The notes under the pieces are model-generated. The model ran no database searches. It was not told the DNA's origin and saw only the letters and a program-made list of their open reading frames with translations. A stretch of DNA of 64,000 nucleotides from Bacteroidales bacterium. GTDB lineage: Bacteria; Bacteroidota; Bacteroidia; Bacteroidales; Muribaculaceae. The stretch is from positions 1,984,001 through 2,048,000 of the forward strand of contig CP091725.1 in NCBI GenBank assembly GCA_022009815.1, given 5' to 3'. The translations under genes and the position numbers were made by a program. Positions 49,101 through 59,810 of the stretch are shown in pieces; positions within the stretch are counted from its first letter, which is position 1; every line of letters begins with the position of its first letter.

Positions 49101-52002
49101 ACTCGCCAACGCCAAGATTGACGAGATACGAAACGGCTTCTCCGAATGGCTCGAAGAGCAGTCGCCGCAGTTCAAGGAGCGGCTTGTGACGATGTATAAC
49201 CGCAAGTTCAACTGTTTCGTGCGCCCGCGCTACGACGGCTCCCATCAGACCTTTCCCGACCTCAACCTGAAAGGGCTGGCAAGCCGGGGTATCAAGAGCG
49301 TCTATCCCTCACAGATGGATTGCGTCTGGATGTTGAAACAGAACGGCGGCGGAATTTGCGACCACGAGGTGGGAACCGGCAAGACGCTGATAATGTGCAT
49401 CGCCGCGCATGAAATGAAGCGTCTGAACTTGGCGCACAAGCCGATGATTATCGGGCTGAAAGCCAATGTTGCGGAGATTGCCGCCACCTATCAAGCGGCA
49501 TATCCCAACGCGAGGATTCTGTACGCTTCGGAGAAAGACTTTTCGACCGCCAACCGCGTGCGTTTCTTCAACAACATCAAGAACAACGACTACGATTGTG
49601 TCATTATGTCGCACGACCAGTTCGGCAAGATACCGCAGTCGCCGGAGTTGCAGCAGCGCATCCTGCAAGCGGAGCTTGACACGGTGGAGGAAAACCTCGA
49701 AGTGCTGCGCCAGCAGGGAAAGAACGTATCGCGGGCGATGCTGAAAGGTCTGGAGAAGCGCAAGCATAACCTTGAAGCGAAATTGGAGAAGGTGGAACAC
49801 GCCATAAAGTCACGCACGGACGACGTGGTGGACTTCAAGCAGATGGGCATCGACCACATTTTCATTGATGAATCGCACCAGTTCAAGAATCTGACTTTCA
49901 ACACGCGCCACGACCGTGTGGCGGGATTGGGGAACAGCGAGGGAAGCCAGAAGGCACTGAACATGCTCTTTGCTATCCGCACCATACAGGAGCGCACAGG
50001 AAAAGACTTGGGTGCGACCTTCCTCTCCGGCACGACTATCAGCAACTCACTGACTGAATTGTACCTGCTGTTCAAGTACCTGCGCCCGAAGGAGCTGGAA
50101 CGGCAGGACATACGATGTTTCGACGCTTGGGCGGCGATATTTGCCAAGAAGACGACGGATTTTGAATTTAACGTGACGAACAACGTGGTCCAGAAGGAGC
50201 GTTTCCGCTACTTCATCAAAGTGCCGGAGCTTGCCGCCTTCTATAATGAAATCACGGACTACCGCACGGCGGAGGATGTGGGCGTTGACCGTCCTGCCAA
50301 GAACGAGATACTGCACCATATACCGCCCACGCCGGAACAGGAGGACTTCATACAGAAACTGATGCAGTTCGCCAAGACGGGCGATGCCACCTTGTTGGGC
50401 AGGCTGCCGCTTTCGGAAACGGAAGAAAAGGCGAAGATGCTCATCGCCACGGACTATGCCCGGAAAATGGCACTCGACATGCGCATGATAGACCCGAATT
50501 ACGAAGATCATCCCGACAACAAAGCGAGTCACTGTGCCAAGATGATCGCGGAGTATTATCAAAAATACGACGCCCAGAAAGGCACGCAGTTCGTTTTCTC
50601 TGATTTGGGGACATACCAGCCGGGCGACGGGTGGAACGTCTATTCGGAAATCAAGCGCAAACTGACGGAGGACTACGGTATACCGCCAAGCGAGGTGCGC
50701 TTCATTCAGGAGTGCAAGACCGACAAGGCTCGGAAGGCGGTGATAGATGCCATGAACGCCGGGACGGTGCGTGTGCTGTTCGGCTCCACCTCCATGCTCG
50801 GAACGGGTGTGAACGCACAAAAAAGGTGTGTCGCCATCCATCATTTGGATACGCCTTGGCGACCGTCCGACCTGCAACAGCGTGACGGACGGGGAGTTAG
50901 AGCAGGCAACGAGATTGCCAAGCATTTTGCCGGGAACAACGTGGATGTAATCATCTATGCGGTGGAAAAGTCACTGGACAGCTACAAGTTCAACCTGCTG
51001 CACTGCAAGCAGACGTTCATCTCGCAGCTCAAAAGCGGGGCGATGGGCGCGCGTACCATCGACGAGGGTGCTATGGACGAGAAATCGGGCATGAACTTTT
51101 CGGAGTACATGGCGTTACTATCCGGCAACACCGACCTGCTGGACAAGGCGAAACTGGAACGGATCGCATCGCTCGAAGGGGAACGCAAGTCGTTCAACAA
51201 GGGCAAGCGTGATTCGGAGTTCAAGCTGGAGTCAAAGACCGGCGAGTTGCGCAACAACACGGCTTTCATAGATGCCATGACGGAGGACTGGAACCGCTTC
51301 CTGTCGGTGGTGCAGACCGACAAGGAGGGCAACCGCCTTAATATAATAAAGGTGGACGGAGTGGATTCCGCCGATGAGAAGGTCATCGGAAAGCGTTTGC
51401 AGGAGATAGCCAAGAATGCCACGACCGGAGGGTTGTACACGCAGGTCGGTGAACTTTACGGTTTCCGATAAAGGTGGTGAGCGAAAGGATACTCAAAGAG
51501 GGATTGGAGTTCACCGACAACCGCTTCGTGGTCGAGGGGAACTACAAGTACACCTACAACAACGGGCATCTGGCGATGGCTGACCCGTTGGCCGCCGCCC
51601 GCAACTTCCTCAACGCGATGGAGAGGATACCCTCCATCATCGACCAGTACAAGGCGAAGAACGAGGTGCTGGAGATGGAGATACCGCAGTTACAGGAGAT
51701 AGCGGGTAAGGTGTGGAAGAAGGAGGACGAGCTGAAGCAGTTGAAGTCCGAACTTGCCGCCCTTGACCGAAATTCAGCTGGAGCTTGCGCCACCCACGCC
51801 CGAAGTCGCAGAAAAGGAGAATGAAGGGCAACAGCTCAAGCCGGAAGCGGAAGATGTGAGGAACAGGCAGGCGCAATATCCCGAAAATGCACCGCCGCAG
51901 ATACGCAGTCCGGCGGATAGTATCGTTGCCAACCATGTCATAATCGGGCGTCCGGGACTGTATGCCAAGGAGGAAACCCGGTCCAAAGGATTGAAAATAT
52001 AA
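46187..52002 (+). CDS. Giant N6-adenine methylase / SNF2-type helicase, three frame breaks
   Basis: About 1938 residues when repaired. The N-terminal methylase has motif I VLEPSAGVGAFVD and motif IV SNIPFGD (an NPPF variant). A Pro/Lys-rich linker (residues ~430-600) leads to the helicase: CDHEVGTGKTLIM (Walker A), FIDESHQFKN (motif II) and QQRDGRGVRAGN (motif VI). The C-terminus ends EETRSKGLKI. Breaks lie near 47938-47942 (one base lost, QET-AATQTQ), 51468 (one A lost, GFRIKVVSERILKEG) and 51770-51772 (two A lost, LDRKIQLELAPP). Such proteins are conserved in CTnDOT-like elements and may modify or remodel transferred DNA, but the role is unproven. Confidence 0.85.
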
Positions 52003-52152
52003 CCTAAGGAATTTTATCTGAAGTATTAATAAGGGCTATCCCAAAAGGTCTAAAAGTAAATTTTATCCTTTCTGCAAGTATCTATAGGATGGCAACTGCA
52101 TTTTTTTCTTTTTGGGCAGCCCTTATTAAAATTTATTCTTATTTTAGGTTAT
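51999..52152. repeat. Nested inverted repeat, MITE-like or terminator
   Basis: Outer arms ATAACCTAA (51999-52007) and TTAGGTTAT (52144-52152) enclose long arms ATTAATAAGGGCT...CCCAAAA (52026-52046) and TTTTGGG..AGCCCTTATTAA (52110-52129). The GGGCT-CCCAAAA type end resembles the tips of some Bacteroides IS elements, which would make this a small non-autonomous relic. It directly follows the helicase stop, so it may also terminate that long operon. Confidence 0.55.
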
Positions 52153-52206
52153 ATACATTCATGTCCATTTATGTAAAAAATTCCTGCTGACCTTGTTTAT
52201 GTCTTG

Positions 52207-52412
52207 TCAGTCACCATTTGCAAAACCATATTTGACCCTCAAAGAGGCTGAATTTGATAAGTAACTTGCTACATACTCATAATAAGGAGCTAAATAGAAC
52301 ACGAATGGGAAATACACAAATGCTAAACTAAAGAAGATATTGGCCAAAATAAACGCTATACCGAGAGAGAAACTTGATTTTTCAACTTCCTAAAACGGTG
52401 TTGTTCAAACAT
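52207..52412 (-). CDS. Possible small membrane protein, minus strand, frameshift near 52395
   Basis: From ATG 52412 the minus strand reads MFEQHRF; one missing base later the register becomes EVEKSSFSLGIAFILANIFF, then SLAFVYFPFVFYLAPYYEYV and ASYLSNSASLRVKYGFANGD, with a stop at 52207-52209. This gives about 68 residues with two hydrophobic segments and a coherent polar tail. It lies between the helicase gene and tetQ, transcribed away from tetQ. I recognise no family. Coding is suggested only by the coherent composition; it could be the C-terminal relic of a longer membrane protein. Confidence 0.35.
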
Positions 52413-52659
52413 TTCTACTTATTTGTACTTGCCAGTTGAACCTACGCTTCCCTAATAAAATGTCTATGGTAAAAAGTTAAAAAATCCTCCCACTTTTGTT
52501 AGATATATTTTTTTGTGTAATTTTGCAATCGTTATGCGGCAGTAATAATATACATATTAATACGAGTTAGTAATCCTGTAGTTCTCATATGCTACGAGGA
52601 GGTATTAAAAGGTGCGTTTCGACAATGCATCTATTGTAGTATATTATTGCTTAATCCAA
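52413..52659 (+). promoter_or_regulatory. tetQ promoter and leader
   Basis: TTTTG at 52494-52498 and TAATTTTG at 52518-52525 are separated by 19 bases, an excellent Bacteroidetes -33/-7 pair. A leader of roughly 125 bases precedes the tetQ start. In CTnDOT this leader mediates tetracycline-dependent translational attenuation of the tetQ-rteA-rteB operon; an AGGAGG-like site (GAGGAGGT) occurs near 52599-52606. Confidence 0.75.
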
Positions 52660-54583
52660 ATGAATATTATAAATTTAGGAATTCTTGCTCACATTGATGC
52701 AGGAAAAACTTCCGTAACCGAGAATCTGCTGTTTGCCAGTGGAGCAACGGAAAAGTGCGGCCGTGTGGATAATGGTGACACCATAACGGACTCTATGGAT
52801 ATAGAGAAACGTAGAGGAATTACTGTTCGGGCTTCTACGACATCTATTATCTGGAATGGAGTGAAATGCAATATCATTGACACTCCGGGACACATGGATT
52901 TTATTGCGGAAGTGGAGCGGACATTCAAAATGCTTGATGGAGCAGTCCTCATCTTATCCGCAAAGGAAGGCATACAAGCGCAGACAAAGTTGCTGTTCAA
53001 TACTTTACAAAAGCTGCAAATCCCGACAATTATATTTATCAATAAGATTGACCGTGCCGGTGTGAATTTAGAGCGTTTGTATATGGATATAAAAACAAAT
53101 CTGTCGCAAGATGTCCTGTTTATGCAAACTGTTGTCGATGGATCGGTTTATCCGGTTTGCTCCCAAACATATATAAAGGAAGAATACAAAGAATTTGTAT
53201 GCAACCATGACGACGATATATTAGAACGATATTTGGCGGATAGCGAAATTTCACCGGCTGATTATTGGAATACGATAATCGCTCTTGTGGCAAAAGCCAA
53301 AGTCTATCCGGTGCTACATGGATCAGCAATGTTCAATATCGGTATCAATGAGTTGTTGGACGCCATTTCTTCTTTTATACTTCCTCCGGCATCAGTCTCA
53401 AACAGACTTTCAGCTTATCTCTATAAGATAGAGCATGACCCAAAGGGCATAAAAGAAGTTTTCTTAAAATAATTGACGGAAGTCTGAGACTTCGAGACGT
53501 TGTAAGAATCAACGATTCGGAAAAATTCATCAAGATTAAAAATCTAAAGACTATTTATCAGGGCAGAGAGATAAATGTTGATGAAGTGGGTGCCAATGAT
53601 ATCGCGATTGTAGAAGATATAGAAGATTTTCGAATCGGAGATTATTTAGGTGCTAAACCTTGTTTGATTCAAGGATTATCTCATCAGCATCCCGCTCTCA
53701 AATCCTCCGTCCGGCCAAATAAGCCCGAAGAGAGAAGCAAGGTGATATCCGCTCTGAATACATTGTGGATTGAAGACCCGTCTTTGTCCTTTTCCATAAA
53801 CTCATATAGTGATGAATTGGAAATCTCGTTATATGGTTTGACCCAAAAGGAAATCATACAGACATTGCTGGAAGAACGATTTTCCGTAAAGGTCCATTTT
53901 GATGAGATCAAGACTATCTACAAAGAACGACCTATAAAAAAGGTCAATAAGATTATTCAGATCGAAGTACCACCCAACCCTTACTGGGCCACAATAGGGC
54001 TGACTCTTGAACCCTTACCGTTAGGGGCAGGGTTGCAAATCGAAAGTGACATCTCCTATGGTTATCTGAACCATTCTTTTCAAAATGCCGTTTTTGAAGG
54101 GATTCGTATGTCTTGCCAATCTGGTTTACATGGATGGGAAGTGACAGATCTGAAAGTAACTTTTACTCAAGCCGAGTATTATAGCCCGGTAAGTACACCT
54201 GCTGATTTCAGACAGCTGACCCCTTATGTCTTCAGGCTGGCTTTGCAACAGTCAGGTGTGGACATTCTCGAACCGATGCTCTGTTTGAGTTGCAGATACC
54301 CCAAGTAGCGAGTTCCAAAGCTATTACAGATTTGCAAAAACTGATGTCTGAGATTGAAGACATCAGTTGTAATAATGAGTGGTGTCATATTAAAGGGAAA
54401 GTTCCATTAAATACAAGTAAAGACTATGCCTCAGAAGTAAGTTCGTACACTAAGGGCTTAGGCATTTTTATGGTTAAGCCATGTGGGTATCAAATAACAA
54501 AAGACGGTTATTCTGATAATATCCGCATGAACGAAAAAGATAAACTTTTATTCATGTTCCAAAAATCAATGTCATTAAAATAA
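52660..54583 (+). CDS. tetQ: Tetracycline-resistance ribosomal protection protein TetQ, two frame breaks
   Basis: An EF-G-like GTPase that removes tetracycline from the ribosome. The start [20 protein letters not shown] contains the G1 loop; G3 is DTPGHMDF and G4 NKIDRAG. The C-terminus ends MFQKSMSLK. It matches TetQ closely as I remember it. The frame breaks after HDPKG (one base lost near 53445-53448; expected [12 protein letters not shown]) and after EPMLC (one T lost at 54284-54286; expected [11 protein letters not shown]). Repaired length is about 641 residues. ATG 52660 is used, the published start; longer forms add an upstream leader. The stop overlaps the rteA start, so translation is coupled. 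Confidence 0.95.
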
Positions 54584-56855
54584 TGGAGCGGTCAGGAAAT
54601 TTCTATAAGGCAATACGGTTGGGATATATACTTATCTCCATTCTTATCGGATGTATGGCATATAATAGCCTCTATGAATGGCAGGAGATAGAAGCATTAG
54701 AACTTGGCAATAAAAAAATAGACGAGCTCCGAAAAGAAATAAACAATATCAATATTCAAATGATAAAATTTTCTCTATTGGGTGAAACAATACTGGAATG
54801 GAACGATAAAGATATCGAGCATTACCATGCACGGCGTATGGCAATGGACAGTATGCTCTGCCGTTTCAAGGCCACCTATCCAGCAGAGCGCATCGATAGT
54901 GTGCGCAGTCTTTTAGAGGATAAGGAACGACAGATGTTCCAGATAGTCCGGTTAATGGATGAACAACAATCTATTAACAAGAAGATAGCCAATCAAATTC
55001 CGGTTATTGTACAGAAAAGTGTGCAGGAACAGTCCAAAAAGCCAAAACGAAAAGGTTTCTTAGGCATATTCGGCAAAAAAAAGGAAGTAACTCCAGCAGT
55101 ATCAACCACTATCCTTCATTCGGTCAATAGAAACGTAATCAGCGAACAGAAAGTGCAGGATCGCCAATTGTCGGAACAAGCCGACAGCCTTGCAGCTCGT
55201 AATGCAGAACTTAACAGACAACTGCAAGAATTGATTTGCCAAATAGAAGAAAGGTACAAACCGAACTGCAAAGCCGGGAAAACGAAATAGTTGCCATGCG
55301 TGAAAAGTCATTTATGCAAGTAGGCGGTTTAATGGGATTCGTTCTTCTATTGTTGTTAATTTCCTACATCATCATACATCGTGATGCAAAAAGCATTAAA
55401 CAATACAAGCACAAGACAACTGATTTGATAAGGCAACTGGAACAATCCGTACAACGGAACGAGGCACTGATAACGTCAAGGAAGAAGGCGGTACATACTA
55501 TCACCCATGAACTGCGCACACCGCTGACAGCAATAACAGGCTATGCCGGACTGATACGGAAAGAACAGTGTGAGGATAAGTCCGGGCAGTATATCCAAAA
55601 CATACTGCAATCCTCCGACCGTATGCGGGATATGCTTAACACTTTGCTTGACTTCTTCCGCCTGGACAACGGCAAGGAACAGCCCCGTCTGTCACCCTGC
55701 CGGATTTCAGCAATCACGCACACACTTGAAACGGAGTTCATGCCTGTTGCCGTGAACAAAGGGCTGTCCTTGTCCGTGAAGACTGGACACGATGCCATTG
55801 TATTGACCGACAAAGAGCGAATAATACAAATCGGGAATAACCTGCTGTCAAACGCTGTCAAGTTCACAGAAGAAGGCGGTGTTTCTTTGATTACTGAATA
55901 TGATAATGGAGTTCTGACACTGGTCGTTGAAGATACAGGTACAGGCATGACAGAAGAGGAACAGAAACAAGCGTTCGGTGCGTTTGAACGTCTATCAAAT
56001 GCCGCCGCAAAGGAGGGTTTCGGGCTTGGGCTTGCCATAATGCGTAATATTGTGTCGATGCTTGGCGGAACAATCCGTTTAGACAGCAAGAAAGGGAAAG
56101 GCAGTCGTTTCACAGTTGAAATTTCTATGCAGGAAGCTGAAGAACAGCTTGGATATACAAGCAATACACCTGTTTATCATAACAATAAATTCCATGATGT
56201 TGTCGCCATTGACAATGATGAGGTATTACTTCTGATGCTGAAAGAGATGTATTCCCAAGAAGGAATACACTGCGACACTTGCACCGATGCTGCGGCACTG
56301 ATGGAAATGATACGCCAGAAAGAATACAGCCTGTTGCTGACAGACTTGAATATGCCCGATATAAACGGTTTCGAATTGCTGGAACTGTTGCGTTCGTCCA
56401 ACGTGGGCAATTCACCAACAATCCCGGTGGTTGTGGCAACCGCTTCGGGCAGTTGTAACAAAGGGGAACTATTGGCAAAAGGCTTTGCCGGATGCCTGTT
56501 CAAACCGTTCTCCATATCGGAACTGATGGAGGTTTCCGACAGGTGTGCCATAAAAGCGACACCGGACGGGAAACCGGACTTTTCCGCCTTATTGTCCTAT
56601 GGCAATGAAGCCGTCATGCTGGAAAAGTTGATAACTGAAACAGAAAAGGAAATGCAGGCGGTACGGGATGCAGCAAAAGAAAAAGACCTGCAAAAGCTGG
56701 ATTCCCTGATCCACCACCTGCGCAGTTCGTGGGAGGTGCTCCGTGCCGACCAACCGCTGAATGTACTTTACGGATTGCTTCGTGGCGATGCTCTCCCGGA
56801 TGGTGAAGCGTTAAGCCATGCCGTGACTGCCGTGCTGGATAGGGAGTGGAAATAA
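54583..56855 (+). CDS. rteA: RteA hybrid sensor histidine kinase, frameshift near 55251
   Basis: About 757 residues. Helix 1 (YILISILIGCMAYNSLY) and helix 2 (GGLMGFVLLLLLISYIIIH) bracket a periplasmic-type coiled-coil region. The kinase core has HTITHELRTPLTAITGYAG (phospho-His), an N-box QIGNNLLSNAVKFTEEGG and GFGLGLAIMRNIV. A receiver domain follows with LLTDLNMPDINGFELL (phospho-Asp), then an HPt-like segment LDSLIHHLRSSWEVL. One A missing at 55250-55252 splits the gene after CQIEE; it continues KVQTELQSRENEIVAM. RteA signals to RteB within the tetracycline-induced operon. Confidence 0.93.
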
Positions 56856-56891
56856 TACGGTTGGCAGAAGAGGAAAGGAGAAAATACGAAG

Positions 56892-58214
56892 ATGAATAAG
56901 ACAAAAATAATTGTGGTGGAAGACAACATCGTGTATTGCGAATATGTCTGCAATATGCTGTCACGGGAGGGCTACCGCAATATGAAGGCTTACCACCTCT
57001 CAACCGCGAAGAAACATCTGCAACAGGCAACAGATAATGATATCGTGGTTGCCGACCTGCGTCTGCCTGACGGCAGTGGCATAGACCTTTTGTGCTGGAT
57101 GCGAAAGGAGGGAAAGATGCAGCCCTTCATCATTATGACCGACTACGCCGAAGTTAATACCGCCGTGGAAAGCATGAAACTCGGCTCGATAGACTATATT
57201 CCCAAACAGCTTGTGGAGGATAAACTTGTCCCCCTGATCCGTTCCATACTGAAAGAACGTCAGGCAGGACAACGCCGTATGCCTATATTCGCCCGTGAAG
57301 GTTCCGCCTTTCAGAAAATCATGCACCGCATAAGGCTGGTAGCCGCCACCGATATGAGCGTGATGATATTTGGTGAGAACGGCACGGGCAAGGAGCATAT
57401 TGCCCACCTGTTGCATGACAAGAGCAAACGTGCAGGCAAGCCATTTGTGGCGGTGGACTGCGGTTCACTCTCCAAAGAGCTTGCACCGTCGGCTTTCTTC
57501 GGACACGTCAAAGGTGCATTTACAGGTGCGGACAATGCCAAGAAAGGATATTTCCATGAGGCGGAAGGCGGCACGTTGTTTCTGGACGAGGTAGGAAACC
57601 TCGCGTTGGAAACCCAACAGATGTTGCTCCGTGCCATACAGGAGAGGCGGTATCGCCCGGTCGGAGACAAGGCAGACCGGAATTTCAATGTCCGCATCAT
57701 CGCTGCTACCAATGAAGATTTGGAGGTATCGGTGAATGAAAAGCGTTTTCGGCAGGATCTTCTGTACCGCCTGCACGACTTCGGGATAACCGTTCCTCCG
57801 TTGCGTGACTGTCAAGAAGACATTATGCCGCTGGCAGAGTTCTTCCGTGATATGGCAAACAGAGAGCTGGAGTGTAGCGTGAGCGGGTTCAGTTCCGAAG
57901 CACGTAAAGCGTTGCTGACACACGCATGGCCGGGCAACGTGCGGGAACTTCGGCAGAAAGTTATGGGTGCTGTATTGCAGGCGCAGGAAGGTGTTGTCAT
58001 GAAAGAGCATCTGGAACTTGCCGTGACGAAACCGACCTCTACTGTCAGCTTCGCCTTGCGCAATGACGCGGAGGATAAGGAGCGGATATTGCGTGCGTTG
58101 AAACAGGCAAACGGCAACCGGAGTGTCGCCGCAGAACTGCTCGGCATAGGCAGGACAACACTATACAGCAAACTTGAAGAGTATGGACTTAAATATAAAT
58201 TCAAGCAATCATAG
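56892..58214 (+). CDS. rteB: RteB sigma-54-type response regulator
   Basis: A 440-residue response regulator with an intact frame. The receiver domain has IIVVEDNIVYCEYV and IVVADLRLPDGSG (phospho-Asp). The AAA+ domain has GENGTGKEHIAHLL (Walker A), GHVKGAFTGADN (the sigma-54-contact GAFTGA loop), GTLFLDEVGNLAL (Walker B) and RFRQDLLYRL. A Fis-type HTH (NRSVAAELLGIGRTTLYSKL) binds DNA. In CTnDOT, RteB activates rteC transcription. It lies 36 bases after rteA in the same operon. A promoter box for a structured RNA begins 22 bases after its stop. Confidence 0.95.
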   Translation: MNKTKIIVVEDNIVYCEYVCNMLSREGYRNMKAYHLSTAKKHLQQATDNDIVVADLRLPDGSGIDLLCWMRKEGKMQPFIIMTDYAEVNTAVESMKLGSIDYIPKQLVEDKLVPLIRSILKERQAGQRRMPIFAREGSAFQKIMHRIRLVAATDMSVMIFGENGTGKEHIAHLLHDKSKRAGKPFVAVDCGSLSKELAPSAFFGHVKGAFTGADNAKKGYFHEAEGGTLFLDEVGNLALETQQMLLRAIQERRYRPVGDKADRNFNVRIIAATNEDLEVSVNEKRFRQDLLYRLHDFGITVPPLRDCQEDIMPLAEFFRDMANRELECSVSGFSSEARKALLTHAWPGNVRELRQKVMGAVLQAQEGVVMKEHLELAVTKPTSTVSFALRNDAEDKERILRALKQANGNRSVAAELLGIGRTTLYSKLEEYGLKYKFKQS

Positions 58215-58236
58215 CCCGTAATTCACTGAATTTGGC

Positions 58237-58464
58237 TATCTTTGCATAACATTTGAGAAACGGCGATTGGCAGGAGCTTTTCGCCGCCAACATATAGGAT
58301 AAGACCGCAAGGCGTTTCAAGCGAAAATCTGGTAAATTGGAACTACGGAGACGATTGCGTGATGCTTATGCTATGCTTACGCATAGCGTGCATTCACGTA
58401 CTCTCCGTAAAGGCTTTACCAGAGCCATCGCTTGAAGGTAGTGTGAATTGCACGCTACTTTTTT
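58237..58464 (+). ncRNA. Structured RNA, about 214 nt, with promoter box and intrinsic terminator
   Basis: A perfect -7 box TATCTTTG lies at 58237-58244, so transcription should start near 58251. Hairpin 1 is CGGCGA/TCGCCG (58261-58286). A nested 121-nt hairpin follows: TTCAAGCGA/TCGCTTGAA (58316-58324 with 58428-58436), CTGGTAAA/TTTACCAG (58329-58336 with 58415-58422), TACGGAGA/TCTCCGTA (58344-58351 with 58402-58409), CGTGA/TCACG, and the apex GCTATGC-TTAC-GCATAGC (58370-58387). A terminator hairpin, GTAGTGTG/CACGCTAC, with T6 ends it at 58464. It is either a free small RNA or an attenuating leader of the gene at 58492. I do not recognise a known class. Confidence 0.7.
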
Positions 58465-58491
58465 ACCCTTGCCTAACGAAAGGAAACGATT

Positions 58492-58914
58492 ATGGGTAAA
58501 GTTCAGATTCTCGCCGTACTGACGATGGACGGATGTCTTTCTTCAGAGTTATATGATAAAGCACATCAGGATTTGTGCCTTGACCGTTGCGGTCTTGATG
58601 AAATCAGGAAGAAAGCCTTTTACCGTGTGACACCGGACTATTCCATTTCAATGCTGCACGAATGGAGAAAAGACTGCACAAACATCCGTTACCTCGCGGA
58701 AGCCACACCGGACACGGCAGACTATATAAACGGACTGCTGCGGATGCACGCTGTGGATGAAATCATACTATACACCGTTCCTTTCATATCCGGAAGCGGA
58801 CGACATTTTTTTAAGTCGGCTCTGCCAGAGCAACACTGGACGCTTTCCTCTTTGAAAAGCTATCCCAACGGTGTATGTCGCATTATCTATATCCTTGATA
58901 AAAAAGCAAGATAG
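58492..58914 (+). CDS. RibD C-terminal / dihydrofolate-reductase-like protein
   Basis: A 140-residue protein. KVQILAVLTMDGCLSS is the first strand and loop of the RibD-C/DHFR fold. INGLLRMHAVDEIILYTVPF then ISGSGRHFF is its other hallmark (helix, strand and the GxG nucleotide loop). It likely binds NAD(P)H, but at 140 residues it is shorter than typical RibD-C proteins and the middle region is reduced. This gene type sits between rteB and rteC in related elements; why is unknown. It follows a structured RNA ending in a terminator 28 bases before the start, so its expression may depend on read-through. Confidence 0.72.
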   Translation: MGKVQILAVLTMDGCLSSELYDKAHQDLCLDRCGLDEIRKKAFYRVTPDYSISMLHEWRKDCTNIRYLAEATPDTADYINGLLRMHAVDEIILYTVPFISGSGRHFFKSALPEQHWTLSSLKSYPNGVCRIIYILDKKAR

Positions 58915-59034
58915 CCAAAATGTGCGGCAAGCATACATTTCTATTTTCAGGAATAGAATAAATGTTCCGATTACAAACAATTTAAGTCGGAGATAATTTG
59001 TCCTTGTGAAAAAATACTGAATTTTATACCTCTG

Positions 59035-59072
59035 AAATCCAGCACTTTGTAAAATTGAGTGTTGGATTTTTT
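59035..59072 (+). terminator. Intrinsic terminator before rteC
   Basis: AAATCCAGCACT (59035-59046) and AGTGTTGGATTT (59058-59069) pair with one G-T, with an 11-base loop and a T-run continuing to 59072. It ends transcripts of the RibD-like gene about 80 bases before rteC. Confidence 0.75.
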
Positions 59073-59152
59073 ATTTTCTGCCGCGTTTTTTGCCAATTAT
59101 ATTCATGTGCGCACGCAGAAAACAAAGTGTAATTTTCAAAATTGACAGAACC

Positions 59153-59758
59153 ATGAATTATTTCTTGCTGGCGGAAACCGACTTTTTCCGCCTGATAAAC
59201 GAAGCCGGCGACTGCAATATGGAAACGGCATACACGGCTTTCGCCACCCAAGTGATCGAACTGTGCAACGGCGGCATGGACATGAACCTTACCGTCATCG
59301 CGCTTGCCTACATCGAAATCGAGTTGCAGCACCATCCCGTACGTAATCTGTCAGAAGAAAAAAGAGAGATTGCCGCCTACGTCAGCAAGGCTCTGTCTTT
59401 CGTAAGAAAGATGCAGAAATTCCTTGCCACGCCCCAAGTGCCACCACTAATATCCGCCAACAACGCAACAGAAACCACCGCCAGCCTTCTTCAATGGACG
59501 GGCAATGCCATCGACCTCGTGGAACTTATCTACGGCATAGACGTGATGGGCTGCATCAACAACGGCAATATGCCGCTCAAACAGCTCGCCCCACTTCTCT
59601 ATAAGATATTCGGGGTTGATTCTAAAGACTGCTACCGCTTCTACACTGATATCAAACGCCGGAAGAACGAAAGCCGCACCTATTTCATTGACAGGATGCA
59701 GGAAAAACTGAACGAGAGAATGTTGCGTGATGAGGAGTTGGAGCGGATGAGAAAATAA
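59153..59758 (+). CDS. rteC: RteC, activator of the excision operon
   Basis: A 201-residue protein matching RteC: MNYFLLAETDFFRLINEAGD at the start, TASLLQWTGNAIDLVELIYG in the middle and ESRTYFIDRMQEKLNERMLR at the end. The C-terminal half (KQLAPLLYKIFGVDSKDCYR) is the winged-helix DNA-binding part. It is made in response to RteB and binds upstream of xis2c to switch on excision. The start at 59153 is chosen because the frame from 59090 adds 21 unusual residues and overlaps the T-rich terminator tail. Confidence 0.93.
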   Translation: MNYFLLAETDFFRLINEAGDCNMETAYTAFATQVIELCNGGMDMNLTVIALAYIEIELQHHPVRNLSEEKREIAAYVSKALSFVRKMQKFLATPQVPPLISANNATETTASLLQWTGNAIDLVELIYGIDVMGCINNGNMPLKQLAPLLYKIFGVDSKDCYRFYTDIKRRKNESRTYFIDRMQEKLNERMLRDEELERMRK

Positions 59759-59780
59759 AAAAATATCCATTACATATGAG

Positions 59781-59810
59781 AAGACAGGAATACTCGTATC
59801 CTGTCTTTTT
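59781..59810 (+). terminator. Intrinsic terminator after rteC
   Basis: AAGACAGGAATA and TATCCTGTCTT arms around CTCG (one bulged base), followed by TTTTTATTTT. It begins 22 bases after the rteC stop. Confidence 0.85.

Noticed and set aside
52660..54583. tetQ as an inactivated resistance gene.
   Set aside because: Both breaks are single-base losses in short runs like those in essential genes here, and the coding text on each side is otherwise intact.
58237..58464. FMN or THF riboswitch in front of the RibD/DHFR-like gene.
   Set aside because: The conserved core sequences of these riboswitches, as I know them, are absent; the shape is a long nested hairpin instead.
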